A DNA stretch of 64,000 bases, taken from Alistipes sp. Its GTDB lineage: Bacteria; Bacteroidota; Bacteroidia; Bacteroidales; Rikenellaceae. The position numbers and the translations under genes are program-made. The notes below the pieces were generated by a model that worked only from the letters and a program-made list of their open reading frames with translations, was not told where the DNA came from and did no database searches. The stretch spans positions 1 through 64,000 of the forward strand of contig JAIDUK010000003.1 in assembly GCA_029060215.1 (NCBI GenBank), read 5' to 3'. Of the stretch, positions 7,467 through 13,640 are shown in pieces. Position 1 is the first letter of the stretch; each line of letters opens with the position of its first letter.

Positions 7467-7799
7467 CTAATCGACCGTCCGGTATTCCCATTTGCCGTCC
7501 CGATAGAGATATTTGTAACATATATCCTCCTCGATTTCTCGTTCGTAGGCGGCAACCGATTTATAAATCCGAGGCTCGGTATCGTACCGTTCATTCGATT
7601 TCTCGAACCGGCACTCTTCGAGACGTGCCTCCACATTGATTATGTTGCCTCGTTCGACCAGTGCCATTGCCGATTCCAATGTATTGTAGTGCGCTGACAA
7701 CGTTTCGCCCAACGTATCGGGATGTCCGTCCCGCCATATATAGACGCTTTTGATTTTTCCGTCGGGAAGTCTTACTCCGATTCTTGCTCTTGTACTCAT
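7467..7799 (-). CDS. conserved phage protein of unknown function, 110 residues
   Basis: The 110-residue product starts MSTRARIGVRLPDGKIKSVY and continues with IWRDGHPDTLGETLSAHYNT. This matches a widespread phage protein type that begins 'MSTRSRIG...PDGT..SIYCHWDGYP', found in many phages and prophages with no assigned role. The rest is charged and ends in a Tyr-rich tail (YKYLYRDGKWEYRTVD). It has its own promoter (7832-7862) and a downstream hairpin. I am fairly sure it is real and phage-derived; its function is unknown. Confidence 0.75.
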   Translation of the reverse strand: MSTRARIGVRLPDGKIKSVYIWRDGHPDTLGETLSAHYNTLESAMALVERGNIINVEARLEECRFEKSNERYDTEPRIYKSVAAYEREIEEDICYKYLYRDGKWEYRTVD

Positions 7800-7831
7800 A
7801 ATACACTCTATATTAGTTGTTTATTGCACTG

Positions 7832-7862
7832 CAAAGATGACATCATAATTCGGGACACGCAA
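7832..7862 (-). promoter_or_regulatory. repeated Bacteroidetes-type promoter, copy 3
   Basis: Minus-strand TTG (7862-7860), 20 bases, CATCTTTG (7839-7832). The -7 box has C in place of T at its first base, so this may be the weakest of the four copies. It drives the gene at 7467-7799. Confidence 0.75.
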
Positions 7863-7907
7863 GTCTTTCTGAAATTATTATTGTATTTATCTTCAATATC
7901 TTACACG

Positions 7908-8126
7908 TTATCGAAGTGCGTCGCACACCTGTCGCAATGCCTCGCGTTCATCGCCATCGAGCGAGCAGACGAAATCGTCATTGCTGTAATAGTTGCCGTC
8001 CTCGTCCTGCTCGTCGAAGCAACGCTCATCGGCGGTCGTAAGTACGGCAGCAAGGGCGCGATATTGAGTTGCGGTAATACCTGCCATCGTGTAAGTTCCG
8101 GTTTTCGTTCGGCGGAGTTTCATCAA
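7908..8126 (-). CDS. small acidic protein, 72 residues
   Basis: The product is an acidic 72-residue protein (MMKLRRTKTGTYTMAGITAT, then a DEQDEDGNYYSNDDFVCSLD segment, ending REALRQVCDALR). The N-terminal half, with its xYTMxGxTxxQYRAL pattern, suggests a small structured domain, but I cannot name a family. The gene is second in the unit that starts at the promoter 8645-8675, separated from the first gene by a strong hairpin at 8140-8167. Small acidic phage proteins can be DNA mimics or inhibitors; that idea is speculative here. Confidence 0.55.
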   Translation of the reverse strand: MMKLRRTKTGTYTMAGITATQYRALAAVLTTADERCFDEQDEDGNYYSNDDFVCSLDGDEREALRQVCDALR

Positions 8127-8139
8127 CGTATCGTTTTAT

Positions 8140-8167
8140 GCGCACCCTGCCTTTCGGCAAGGTGCGC
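8140..8167 (-). terminator. hairpin after gene at 8177-8599
   Basis: Arms GCGCACCCTGCC (8140-8151) and GGCAAGGTGCGC (8156-8167) pair except at one position around a TTTC loop. On the minus strand it is followed by an A/T-rich stretch. It likely terminates or attenuates transcription between 8177-8599 and 7908-8126. Confidence 0.75.
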
Positions 8168-8176
8168 GATTATCGG

Positions 8177-8599
8177 TTACTCGATAGGAAAGACCTCCTG
8201 CCATCCGACTCTCGATACGCAACCGGACCGGTCCGCCCGTCGGATGATATAGGGAATACTGCTGCGGTCCTTTACATTGTCCACGAACTCGTAAACCACG
8301 CAGTCGCCTTGCAGCCGGAAGCGTTGTCCTGCCGAAAGTTTATCGATCCGAGTAGCCGGCTTCAGATATTCGGATAAGCGTCCCGTGTTGCAGATCTTCT
8401 TCCAGCGGATCTCATTCGACTGCGGGTTCATCTCAACCTCGACAATCAATTCGTCCCCGTAGTCGTCTTCGGTGGTAAGCCACACCTTGACTGGTCCGTC
8501 CGCCGGAGCGAGGCTTTTAACCGTTACCTCCGAAAATATGTAATCGCTCTGCTGCCGCATATAGTTCGATGCGATCTGTTTTGCTTGTGCACTTGTCAT
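8177..8599 (-). CDS. phage accessory protein, 140 residues
   Basis: Starting at MTSAQAKQIASNYMRQQSDY, the 140-residue product has an N-terminal helix and then a beta-rich body (EVTVKSLAPADGPVKVWLTT, ELIVEVEMNPQSNEIRWKKI, QRFRLQGDCVVYEF). The frame runs further upstream to 8671, but the extra residues translate the promoter at 8645-8675, so the later ATG is chosen. No family is recognised. It is the first gene behind the fourth repeated promoter and is followed by a strong hairpin. It has no membrane segment. Confidence 0.6.
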   Translation of the reverse strand: MTSAQAKQIASNYMRQQSDYIFSEVTVKSLAPADGPVKVWLTTEDDYGDELIVEVEMNPQSNEIRWKKICNTGRLSEYLKPATRIDKLSAGQRFRLQGDCVVYEFVDNVKDRSSIPYIIRRADRSGCVSRVGWQEVFPIE

Positions 8600-8644
8600 G
8601 TTCGAGTGTTTTAATCGTTTATTATTCAGTTGTTTATCACACTG

Positions 8645-8675
8645 CAAACATAACATCGTTATTCGGAACACGCAA
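8645..8675 (-). promoter_or_regulatory. repeated Bacteroidetes-type promoter, copy 4
   Basis: Minus-strand TTG (8675-8673), 20 bases, TATGTTTG (8652-8645). The spacer is identical to copy 1, and the similarity extends upstream through GCGACTATTATCGTATTTAT (plus strand) at both sites. Confidence 0.85.
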
Positions 8676-8713
8676 GTTATCAGGCGACTATTATCGTATT
8701 TATTTTCAGTTGT

Positions 8714-9490
8714 TTAGGATAGCGTTGGCGAGTGTTCGAAGAGATCCATCCGCCGCTCGATCTCCTCGAAAGTCTGCCCGTATTTGAAACCTTCGGATGA
8801 CTTATTTTCGACCTTCGAGAGCAGTTGCAGTTCGCACCACAATTCAGGATGGCGGCGGCGCAATTCGGCGAAACCCGGAATGCGGCAGTTGGGGCAAAAC
8901 CAGCAACCGCCCCGATGCGAGGTTCGGTAGAGAGGCGACAGCAGACCGTATTCTTCGCACTTGCGTCGGGCATCCGCCTCGGTGTATCCGTACTTGGCGA
9001 GCAGACTCGTTTTACGGATATACCCTTTGTCCTGCATCCGCACGAGGCGTCTCGGCTCGTCGACCGCGATGCCGACGTACTGCACGACGCCACGCTCTCG
9101 GTAACGGGCGTAATAGCGATGTATGGGCCGGATTTTGAGGTCGCGGTTGGCGCAGCACTTGCCGCCGATGAGCCAGCCGCGCAGCATCCCCTTATGCGTA
9201 CCGCTCCCTATGACCGTATGGAATAACGTAAGATAGTCTTTCTCTGAACGGACGACATCGACCCGTACGCCCAATGCGGCAAGACGCGGGATTGCCGTCG
9301 AGTAGATCCACTCGATGTGTTCGGGCATCTCGCCGCTGATATTGCGTCGGTGGTCGAACATCACCTCCGAGAAGACGGCGGCATCGAGCGGCTCGCCGTG
9401 TTCGAGGGCAAGGAGGATCGTAGCGATCGAATCCTTGCCGAATGAACACGAAGCGATATAGGCGGGGTTATCGTAAGCGAATGTGCCCAC
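8714..9490 (-). CDS. PAPS-reductase-like PP-loop protein of phage type
   Basis: A 258-residue protein with a PP-loop (YIASCSFGKDSIATILLAL) near its N-terminus, the nucleotide-binding loop of PAPS reductases and related ATP pyrophosphatases. A C-terminal GGCWFCPNC cluster could hold zinc or iron-sulphur. The start is set at a GTG (9490), just before the conserved part and 7 bases after the Dam stop; the open frame upstream overlaps dam. Phage members of this family are not sulphate assimilators; several PP-loop relatives act in nucleic-acid or base modification. Pairing with Dam suggests a DNA-modification or anti-restriction role, which is inference. Confidence 0.8.
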   Translation of the reverse strand: MGTFAYDNPAYIASCSFGKDSIATILLALEHGEPLDAAVFSEVMFDHRRNISGEMPEHIEWIYSTAIPRLAALGVRVDVVRSEKDYLTLFHTVIGSGTHKGMLRGWLIGGKCCANRDLKIRPIHRYYARYRERGVVQYVGIAVDEPRRLVRMQDKGYIRKTSLLAKYGYTEADARRKCEEYGLLSPLYRTSHRGGCWFCPNCRIPGFAELRRRHPELWCELQLLSKVENKSSEGFKYGQTFEEIERRMDLFEHSPTLS

Positions 9491-9497
9491 GTCGGTA

Positions 9498-10280
9498 TCA
9501 GTAATTCGTCGTGATCCACTCCTCCTGCCGGCGGCGGGATACTTTCGAGGCGGTGATGGTGCGGTCGATCCGATGGATCGTCCAGCCGTGCCGGGCGGCG
9601 AGGCGTTCGATCTTCTCGTGCGGGAACATCGTGAGCATGAACTTCCCTTCGACCGTCGCGAGCGTGTCGAGCAGCCTCGAAAAATCCTCCTCGTCGAACG
9701 TGCCGTTGTAGTGTCCGCAGTCGCTGCCGACATAGGGAGGATCGACGAAGTGGAACGCCTCGGGACAGTCGTAACGGCGGATGATATCGATGCCGTCCTC
9801 GCACTCGACCGTAACGCGGCCGAGGCGGCAGCACAACTCCTCCGTGAAGGCTTCTTTCGCATTGCGGAGTTTCAGCGTCGTCGTGCCGCTGCGGTCGTAT
9901 CCGAACGTCCCGTCGATCATCGAGGCGAAGCCCAACTTCGTGCAAACCCACACCGCCCATGCCCGCTCGACGGACGTGAAGAACGACGGATGCTCGTTGA
10001 TATGCCGTGCGTGCGCGTGTATCTCGCGGCTGTGGAGCGTCGCATCGATCATCGCTTTGAGTGCCGCATACTGCGTCTGCGCTACGCGGTAGAAGTTCAC
10101 CAATTCGGTATTCGTGTCGTTGATGACCTCGCATTGCGCGGGCGGCTTGGCGAAGAGCACGGCGCAGCCGCCGCAGAAGGCTTCCGTGTAAAGCGTATGT
10201 TCTGGAATCAGCGGTAGGATATGCTTCAGAAGCATCTGTTTGCCGCCATAGTATGAAATCGGAGTTTTCAATCTGACCAT
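9498..10280 (-). CDS. dam: D12-class DNA adenine methyltransferase
   Basis: A 260-residue N6-adenine methyltransferase. The N-terminal SAM-binding segment (KTPISYYGGKQMLLKHIL), motif I (YTEAFCGGCAVLFAKP) and the catalytic DPPY (HFVDPPYVGSDCGHYNGTF) are all present, in the order of the Dam/D12 family. Target specificity cannot be read off. Lone phage Dam proteins usually protect phage DNA against host restriction. The gene follows the spanin-like lipoprotein gene by 10 bases and leads by 7 bases into the PAPS-reductase-like gene, so the three are probably one late transcript. Confidence 0.9.
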   Translation of the reverse strand: MVRLKTPISYYGGKQMLLKHILPLIPEHTLYTEAFCGGCAVLFAKPPAQCEVINDTNTELVNFYRVAQTQYAALKAMIDATLHSREIHAHARHINEHPSFFTSVERAWAVWVCTKLGFASMIDGTFGYDRSGTTTLKLRNAKEAFTEELCCRLGRVTVECEDGIDIIRRYDCPEAFHFVDPPYVGSDCGHYNGTFDEEDFSRLLDTLATVEGKFMLTMFPHEKIERLAARHGWTIHRIDRTITASKVSRRRQEEWITTNY

Positions 10281-10290
10281 AATGATTCGG

Positions 10291-10800
10291 TTATCGGAGT
10301 TTGAGGAATAAGAACAGCAGAAGCGTCAGTGCGACGAGCGCCGTCGTCCACTTGAGCCATGCGACACCGGAAGATGGTTGCTCATCGGTCTGCTCCTGCA
10401 CGTCGTTGCGGGCTGCCGTGTTGATGCGGCTATGCGAAATGCTGTCGGTAAGGATCGTGCGGTCGTTCTGCATCGATACCTCGGTATAGGAGATGCGCTT
10501 GACCGGCTGTCGGGAAGCACTCGTCGCCGGAATCTTCGGCGGCGGAAGAACGGCACGGAGCGTGTCGGTCGGATTCGGGAATCGATCGTCGCTCGGTTCC
10601 GGATATTCCGCCGGCGGATAAAACTCCACGACGGTTCGGCGGAGCGTTCCGATCTGCCGCTCGAACTCCTGCCGGAACAGCATCGTAAGGGTCGAGTCTG
10701 TGATAGCGAGCGTCTCGTGCCGCTCGGATCGCGTGCTTCGGAGCGGAGAGCAGCCGCTGGCGGCGATCGTCAGGATAATCAGGGTTATTTTCGGATACAT
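10291..10800 (-). CDS. lipoprotein with C-terminal membrane anchor (spanin-like)
   Basis: The 169-residue product starts with a lipoprotein signal peptide (MYPKITLIILTIAASGCSPL, cysteine at 17). It runs through a Pro-rich, charged middle and ends in a membrane helix (WLKWTTALVALTLLLFLFLK). Attachment at both ends, outer membrane by lipid and inner membrane by the C-terminal helix, is the layout of a unimolecular spanin. Bacteroidetes phages often place such a gene among late genes. The start overlaps the stop of the upstream chaperone extension by 16 bases. The spanin role is inference from architecture; no endolysin or holin is visible nearby. Confidence 0.65.
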   Translation of the reverse strand: MYPKITLIILTIAASGCSPLRSTRSERHETLAITDSTLTMLFRQEFERQIGTLRRTVVEFYPPAEYPEPSDDRFPNPTDTLRAVLPPPKIPATSASRQPVKRISYTEVSMQNDRTILTDSISHSRINTAARNDVQEQTDEQPSSGVAWLKWTTALVALTLLLFLFLKLR

Positions 10801-11150
10801 CGTTTCATTTCTTCGATTCGTTCCATGCGTTCCTGCATGGTCGGTTCTTGTTTGGGTGAAGTCGTCGGCTTTTCCCACGGCAGCGGGAACATCTCGGTCA
10901 TCGGGCGGCGGTCTTTGCGGTCGAGTTGGATACAGGTCGCAACCCATACCGCCCACCGTTCGCGTTCCCATGCCTGCCGCTGCCGGTCTTCCTCGCATTT
11001 CGCCCAGCCGAGCCACGCATAGATGAACTCGGCGGGCGTCAGCCGTTCGAAGGCATCGGGTGCCAGTCCCATCTGCCCGACGGCGATGGCGAACCACCGC
11101 TCGTAGGTTACCGCTTGCGGCTCCCCGTCGTCGGGCGTTTCCCGTTTTTT
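10785..11150 (-). CDS. tail assembly chaperone, T part made by -1 frameshift (GT)
   Basis: This frame has an internal ATG at 11072 but stays open back to the slippery heptamer at 11144-11150, inside the end of the upstream G gene. Read after a -1 slip it begins KKRETPDDGEPQAVTYERWF and continues FAIAVGQMGLAPDAFERLTP, then AEFIYAWLGWAKCEEDRQRQ. This Trp- and Arg-rich segment is typical of the T domain that joins tail tube and tape measure. The expected GT fusion would be about 226 residues. It is followed by the spanin-like gene, not by a tape-measure gene, which is unusual for this class. Confidence 0.75.
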   Translation of the reverse strand, partial: KKRETPDDGEPQAVTYERWFAIAVGQMGLAPDAFERLTPAEFIYAWLGWAKCEEDRQRQAWERERWAVWVATCIQLDRKDRRPMTEMFPLPWEKPTTSPKQEPTMQERMERIEEMKRCIRK

Positions 11151-11467
11151 GAGAGGTCGCCCAACTTATCCGTCAGCGGCGCGATACTCTCGACGAAGAG
11201 TTCCGAGACAGCGAGAATGAGCGACGGCTCTTCGTCGAAGATGTCCCACACCTCGTCTTCGGTGTAACGACGGTCGCTGCCGGCACGCCGTGCGCCCTCG
11301 TTGAGTCCCGTAGCGGTCAGCGCGACGATGCTGTCCAACGATCCGAGGGCTTCGGTAGAAGCGACCGTCTGCCCGAATTCCGCACCGCGCTGCTTGACGA
11401 ACTCGTCGATGGCGCGCAGCCCGAAGTGGATCGGGTGCGGCGTGCCTTGAATGATGATCTCTTTCAT
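11108..11467 (-). CDS. tail assembly chaperone G
   Basis: A 119-residue protein (MKEIIIQGTPHPIHFGLRAI, then DEFVKQRGAEFG and EDEVWDIFDEEPSLILAVSE) of the size and type encoded directly after the tail tube gene in siphophages. The helical core with a short beta opening fits the G chaperone of lambda-like tails, which coats the tape measure during assembly. The last codons contain the slippery heptamer A AAA AAC in the correct phase (TCA AAA AAC), 33 bases before the stop. This supports a programmed -1 frameshift into the T frame. It lies 5 bases after the tail tube gene. Confidence 0.8.
   Translation of the reverse strand: MKEIIIQGTPHPIHFGLRAIDEFVKQRGAEFGQTVASTEALGSLDSIVALTATGLNEGARRAGSDRRYTEDEVWDIFDEEPSLILAVSELFVESIAPLTDKLGDLSKNGKRPTTGSRKR
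11144..11150 (-). other. -1 ribosomal frameshift site A AAA AAC
   Basis: On the minus strand the heptamer A AAA AAC is in the zero-frame phase X XXY YYZ (codons TCA AAA AAC of the G gene). A slip by one base re-pairs on AAA AAA and continues CGG GAA ACG into the open T frame. This is the classical arrangement for siphophage tail chaperones. Confidence 0.8.
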
Positions 11468-11472
11468 AGCGG

Positions 11473-11913
11473 TCAGGATTTAGGTTTGTCTACCGGAGTC
11501 AGGTTGCCGCTACCGGTAAGCGAATAACTGTAAGAGGCATTGTCGCCCGCAGGCGTCGAGAGCGAGAAGGTCGTGATGTAGGCTTTGCCCGTGTACATCT
11601 TCGCAAGTCCCGTGAGCGGCGACTTGACGACCACATCGACGAGTTTCTTTTGAAGCACCAAGTCGAGGACTTCCTCGGCGGTATGGCTGTTCCCAATCGA
11701 ATCGTCGATGACCACCAGCCCGTCGCCGTCCACCGACCACGTAACGTCGCCCGGAGCTTTCTCCTTGCCGTTCGTATCCTTCGTGCGGAACTCCTTCATC
11801 TCCAGATCGACCTTCAGCGTATGGCTCGTGGCGTGGAGCGTCGTCTTCTCATCCACCAGAACGATGATGTCCTCGCCCTGCACGACCCGTTTGGTTCCGA
11901 TCGTTTCCGGCAT
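11473..11913 (-). CDS. phage major tail tube protein
   Basis: A 146-residue tail tube subunit. It starts MPETIGTKRVVQGEDIIVLV, continues HATSHTLKVDLEMKEFRTKD and TGKAYITTFSLSTPAGDNAS, and is beta-rich throughout, as in the phage_tail_2 family (small tube proteins that polymerise into the hexameric tail tube). It lies between the tail completion gene (19 bases upstream) and the chaperone pair (5 bases downstream), the usual order in siphophages. A lysine/proline tail (TPVDKPKS) ends it. It has no Ig-like extension. Confidence 0.85.
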   Translation of the reverse strand: MPETIGTKRVVQGEDIIVLVDEKTTLHATSHTLKVDLEMKEFRTKDTNGKEKAPGDVTWSVDGDGLVVIDDSIGNSHTAEEVLDLVLQKKLVDVVVKSPLTGLAKMYTGKAYITTFSLSTPAGDNASYSYSLTGSGNLTPVDKPKS

Positions 11914-11932
11914 AAGTTTTCGTTTTATTCGG

Positions 11933-12289
11933 TTATACTATTCTGAATGTCATCGCTGCGCCGTGCAGATCGTAATCCGCGTAGTATTCCGTCGCCGAGG
12001 AGACGAAGCGGCTGCGTTTGCCGTCGAACTCCGCACCCTCCAAGACGGCGATCACCCGATGCTTGAGGCGTTCCGCACCGGAGAACTTGCTGTCATAGAC
12101 CGCGACCTCGAACATCGTCCGATAGCCGGCGATGCCGTGCAGCGTCCTTACGGGCGTCTCCTCCGGTACGGAGAACGCGGCGAAAGGCACAGACGTCCGG
12201 GCATCGACCGCACCGGCCTGAATTTTATCTGCCAATTCGGGAATATCCCGCTCCAACAGCGAAATTAACCGCGTCTTGAAATCTTTCAT
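11933..12289 (-). CDS. tail completion / tail terminator-like protein (DUF3168-like)
   Basis: A 118-residue protein, MKDFKTRLISLLERDIPELA at the start, then SVPFAAFSVPEETPVRTLHG and YRTMFEVAVYDSKFSGAERL. This is the fold order (helix, strand, 'xxVxxPxxxxxxTLxG' strand) of tail terminators and DUF3168-type completion proteins that cap the tail tube next to the head. It overlaps the HK97 gp10-like gene by 4 bases and precedes the tail tube gene, which fits that role. Family assignment is from pattern and position. Confidence 0.75.
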   Translation of the reverse strand: MKDFKTRLISLLERDIPELADKIQAGAVDARTSVPFAAFSVPEETPVRTLHGIAGYRTMFEVAVYDSKFSGAERLKHRVIAVLEGAEFDGKRSRFVSSATEYYADYDLHGAAMTFRIV

Positions 12290-12810
12290 TTCGATACCGG
12301 TTTGAAGTTTTTATTCACGAACTTCTCGACCGCCGCGGCCAACTCGTCGCCGAAGATCGCCACCGTACGCTCGGAGTTCTCCGTATAAGCCTGCTCCAAA
12401 TAAGGCGTCGGCCGGATGCCCTCGACGCTGCGGACGAAGACCTTTTTGCCCTGCGCATCGTCGAAGACCAACAGTTTGCCCTTTTTCGAGGTGCGCGAAT
12501 CAGCAGTCCCCTCGTGGATGAACTTGCTGTAGTATTCGTTCACGGCGCCTTTCTTCTTCGTGTGCCCGAAGACCGGCTTCACAGCGATGGCCACCTCCGA
12601 CTTCGAAGCATTGCGGTCCTTGTAGCGAACCGTGCGCAGCTGTTTCTTTAGTTTGCCTGTGCGGACCGGAACTTTGCTCCGGGCCGATTGCAGCATCGGT
12701 TTGGCCGAGGCGCGCAGAGCAGCGAGCAGCATCCGCTTCTGCATCGTGTTCGGCAGCTCGTCCAGAATCCGCTTGGCTTCGGCATAACCTTCAACCTCGA
12801 TCGTCAGCAT
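12286..12810 (-). CDS. HK97 gp10-like head-tail protein
   Basis: The 174-residue product shows the HK97_gp10 pattern: an N-terminal helical part (IEVEGYAEAKRILDELPNTM), then SARSKVPVRTGKLKKQLRTV, where the 'VPVRTGxLKxS' core is the family hallmark, and a C-terminal YSKFIHEGTADSRTSKKGKL, a Y-x-x-x-x-E-x-G strand. These proteins sit at the neck between head and tail. The start overlaps the upstream head closure gene by 20 bases and the end overlaps the tail completion gene by 4, as in a tightly packed late operon. Confidence 0.85.
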   Translation of the reverse strand: MLTIEVEGYAEAKRILDELPNTMQKRMLLAALRASAKPMLQSARSKVPVRTGKLKKQLRTVRYKDRNASKSEVAIAVKPVFGHTKKKGAVNEYYSKFIHEGTADSRTSKKGKLLVFDDAQGKKVFVRSVEGIRPTPYLEQAYTENSERTVAIFGDELAAAVEKFVNKNFKPVSK

Positions 12811-13108
12811 CGCTTTTCCGGCATTTGAGGTGCAGGCGCCAGCGGCGCCCCTCCTCGTGGATCGAGATTATCTTCCGCAGATACCCCTCGTCGCGAACGA
12901 CCATATCGGAGCGCAGGTCGGGTTGCCAGCGGATCGTATAAACCACTTCGTTCTCGTAGACGATGCGTCCGGCGTAGAGGTTCTCCCGACCACCGTTCTC
13001 GGTGCGCTGGGCGTAGCAGACGGCGACACGCCGGAGCGATTTCGTAAGGTCGTTGTACTCGTCCCGCTCCTCGGTGTATTCGAAAATTTCGATTCTCGTG
13101 TCAAACAT
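12791..13108 (-). CDS. head closure / head-tail adaptor protein
   Basis: A 105-residue small beta protein (MFDTRIEIFEYTEERDEYND, then VVYTIRWQPDLRSDMVVRDE and YLRKIISIHEEGRRWRLHLK). The pattern of a short N-terminal strand, a Tyr/Asp-rich loop and a final 'I-x-x-I-x-x-E-x-x-R' block resembles SPP1 gp16 and HK97 gp9-like head closure proteins that plug the connector. It overlaps the connector gene by 8 bases and the gp10-like gene by 20. The call rests on both sequence pattern and gene order. Confidence 0.75.
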   Translation of the reverse strand: MFDTRIEIFEYTEERDEYNDLTKSLRRVAVCYAQRTENGGRENLYAGRIVYENEVVYTIRWQPDLRSDMVVRDEGYLRKIISIHEEGRRWRLHLKCRKSDADDRG

Positions 13109-13637
13109 CGCCGTAAGGGGTTATCCGCCACGGAAGCAGGAGTTTCTCGGCCGTGAGCGACAGCTCCGAGACGGAGCGGCCGACGAGGTTGTCCGATTCG
13201 TTGTCGTAGAGGGTGCCCAGGATCAGCAGAATAGCCGCCTCGATTGCCGGAGGGATGTTCTCCTTGTCGTAGCCGACAACGGCTGTAACCATTGCTGTCT
13301 GTCCGCCGTACTGCGGCTCGGCAATCAGCATCGGGTCGTAGTCATCCTCCAAGAGCGTATAATCGGATTCAGGAACAATGGTTCGAGAGACGGAGAGCTG
13401 CTCGATGCGCGTTGTAGGGACAGGCAGGCGGACGACGGGAGCATCGGAGGGGATCGATACGTCGAACCGTACCCTCTTCTCCCGAATGGTCCGTCCTGTC
13501 ATATCCTCCGCCACGGCAACGGCCATATCGAGTTTCGCAGCGATCAAAGTATCGTCATGGGTGGCGCTGCCTACCCGCAGGTGCTGCTTGGCGAGTTCCA
13601 ACGCGATCGGCGGCTCCCGCATCTCGATTACCGTCAT
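13101..13637 (-). CDS. head-tail connector (gp6-like adaptor)
   Basis: A 178-residue protein opening MTVIEMREPPIALELAKQHL, with VGSATHDDTLIAAKLDMAVA and VAEDMTGRTI. This is the recognisable signature of HK97 gp6 / gp15-type connectors: an N-terminal 'LxxAKxHLR...DDxxL...AxxxAExxTGR' helical block. A C-terminal helix (PPAIEAAILLILGTLYDNES) follows. The protein forms a ring below the portal. It lies 3 bases after the capsid stop on the minus strand and overlaps the closure gene, matching the canonical order capsid, connector, closure. Confidence 0.85.
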   Translation of the reverse strand: MTVIEMREPPIALELAKQHLRVGSATHDDTLIAAKLDMAVAVAEDMTGRTIREKRVRFDVSIPSDAPVVRLPVPTTRIEQLSVSRTIVPESDYTLLEDDYDPMLIAEPQYGGQTAMVTAVVGYDKENIPPAIEAAILLILGTLYDNESDNLVGRSVSELSLTAEKLLLPWRITPYGDV

Positions 13638-13640
13638 ACC

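Noticed and set aside
10301-11026. Plus-strand frames opposite the tail chaperone and spanin-like genes
   Set aside because: Low-complexity Arg/Ser-rich antisense translations; the minus strand holds a frameshift pair and a lipoprotein with clear signals.
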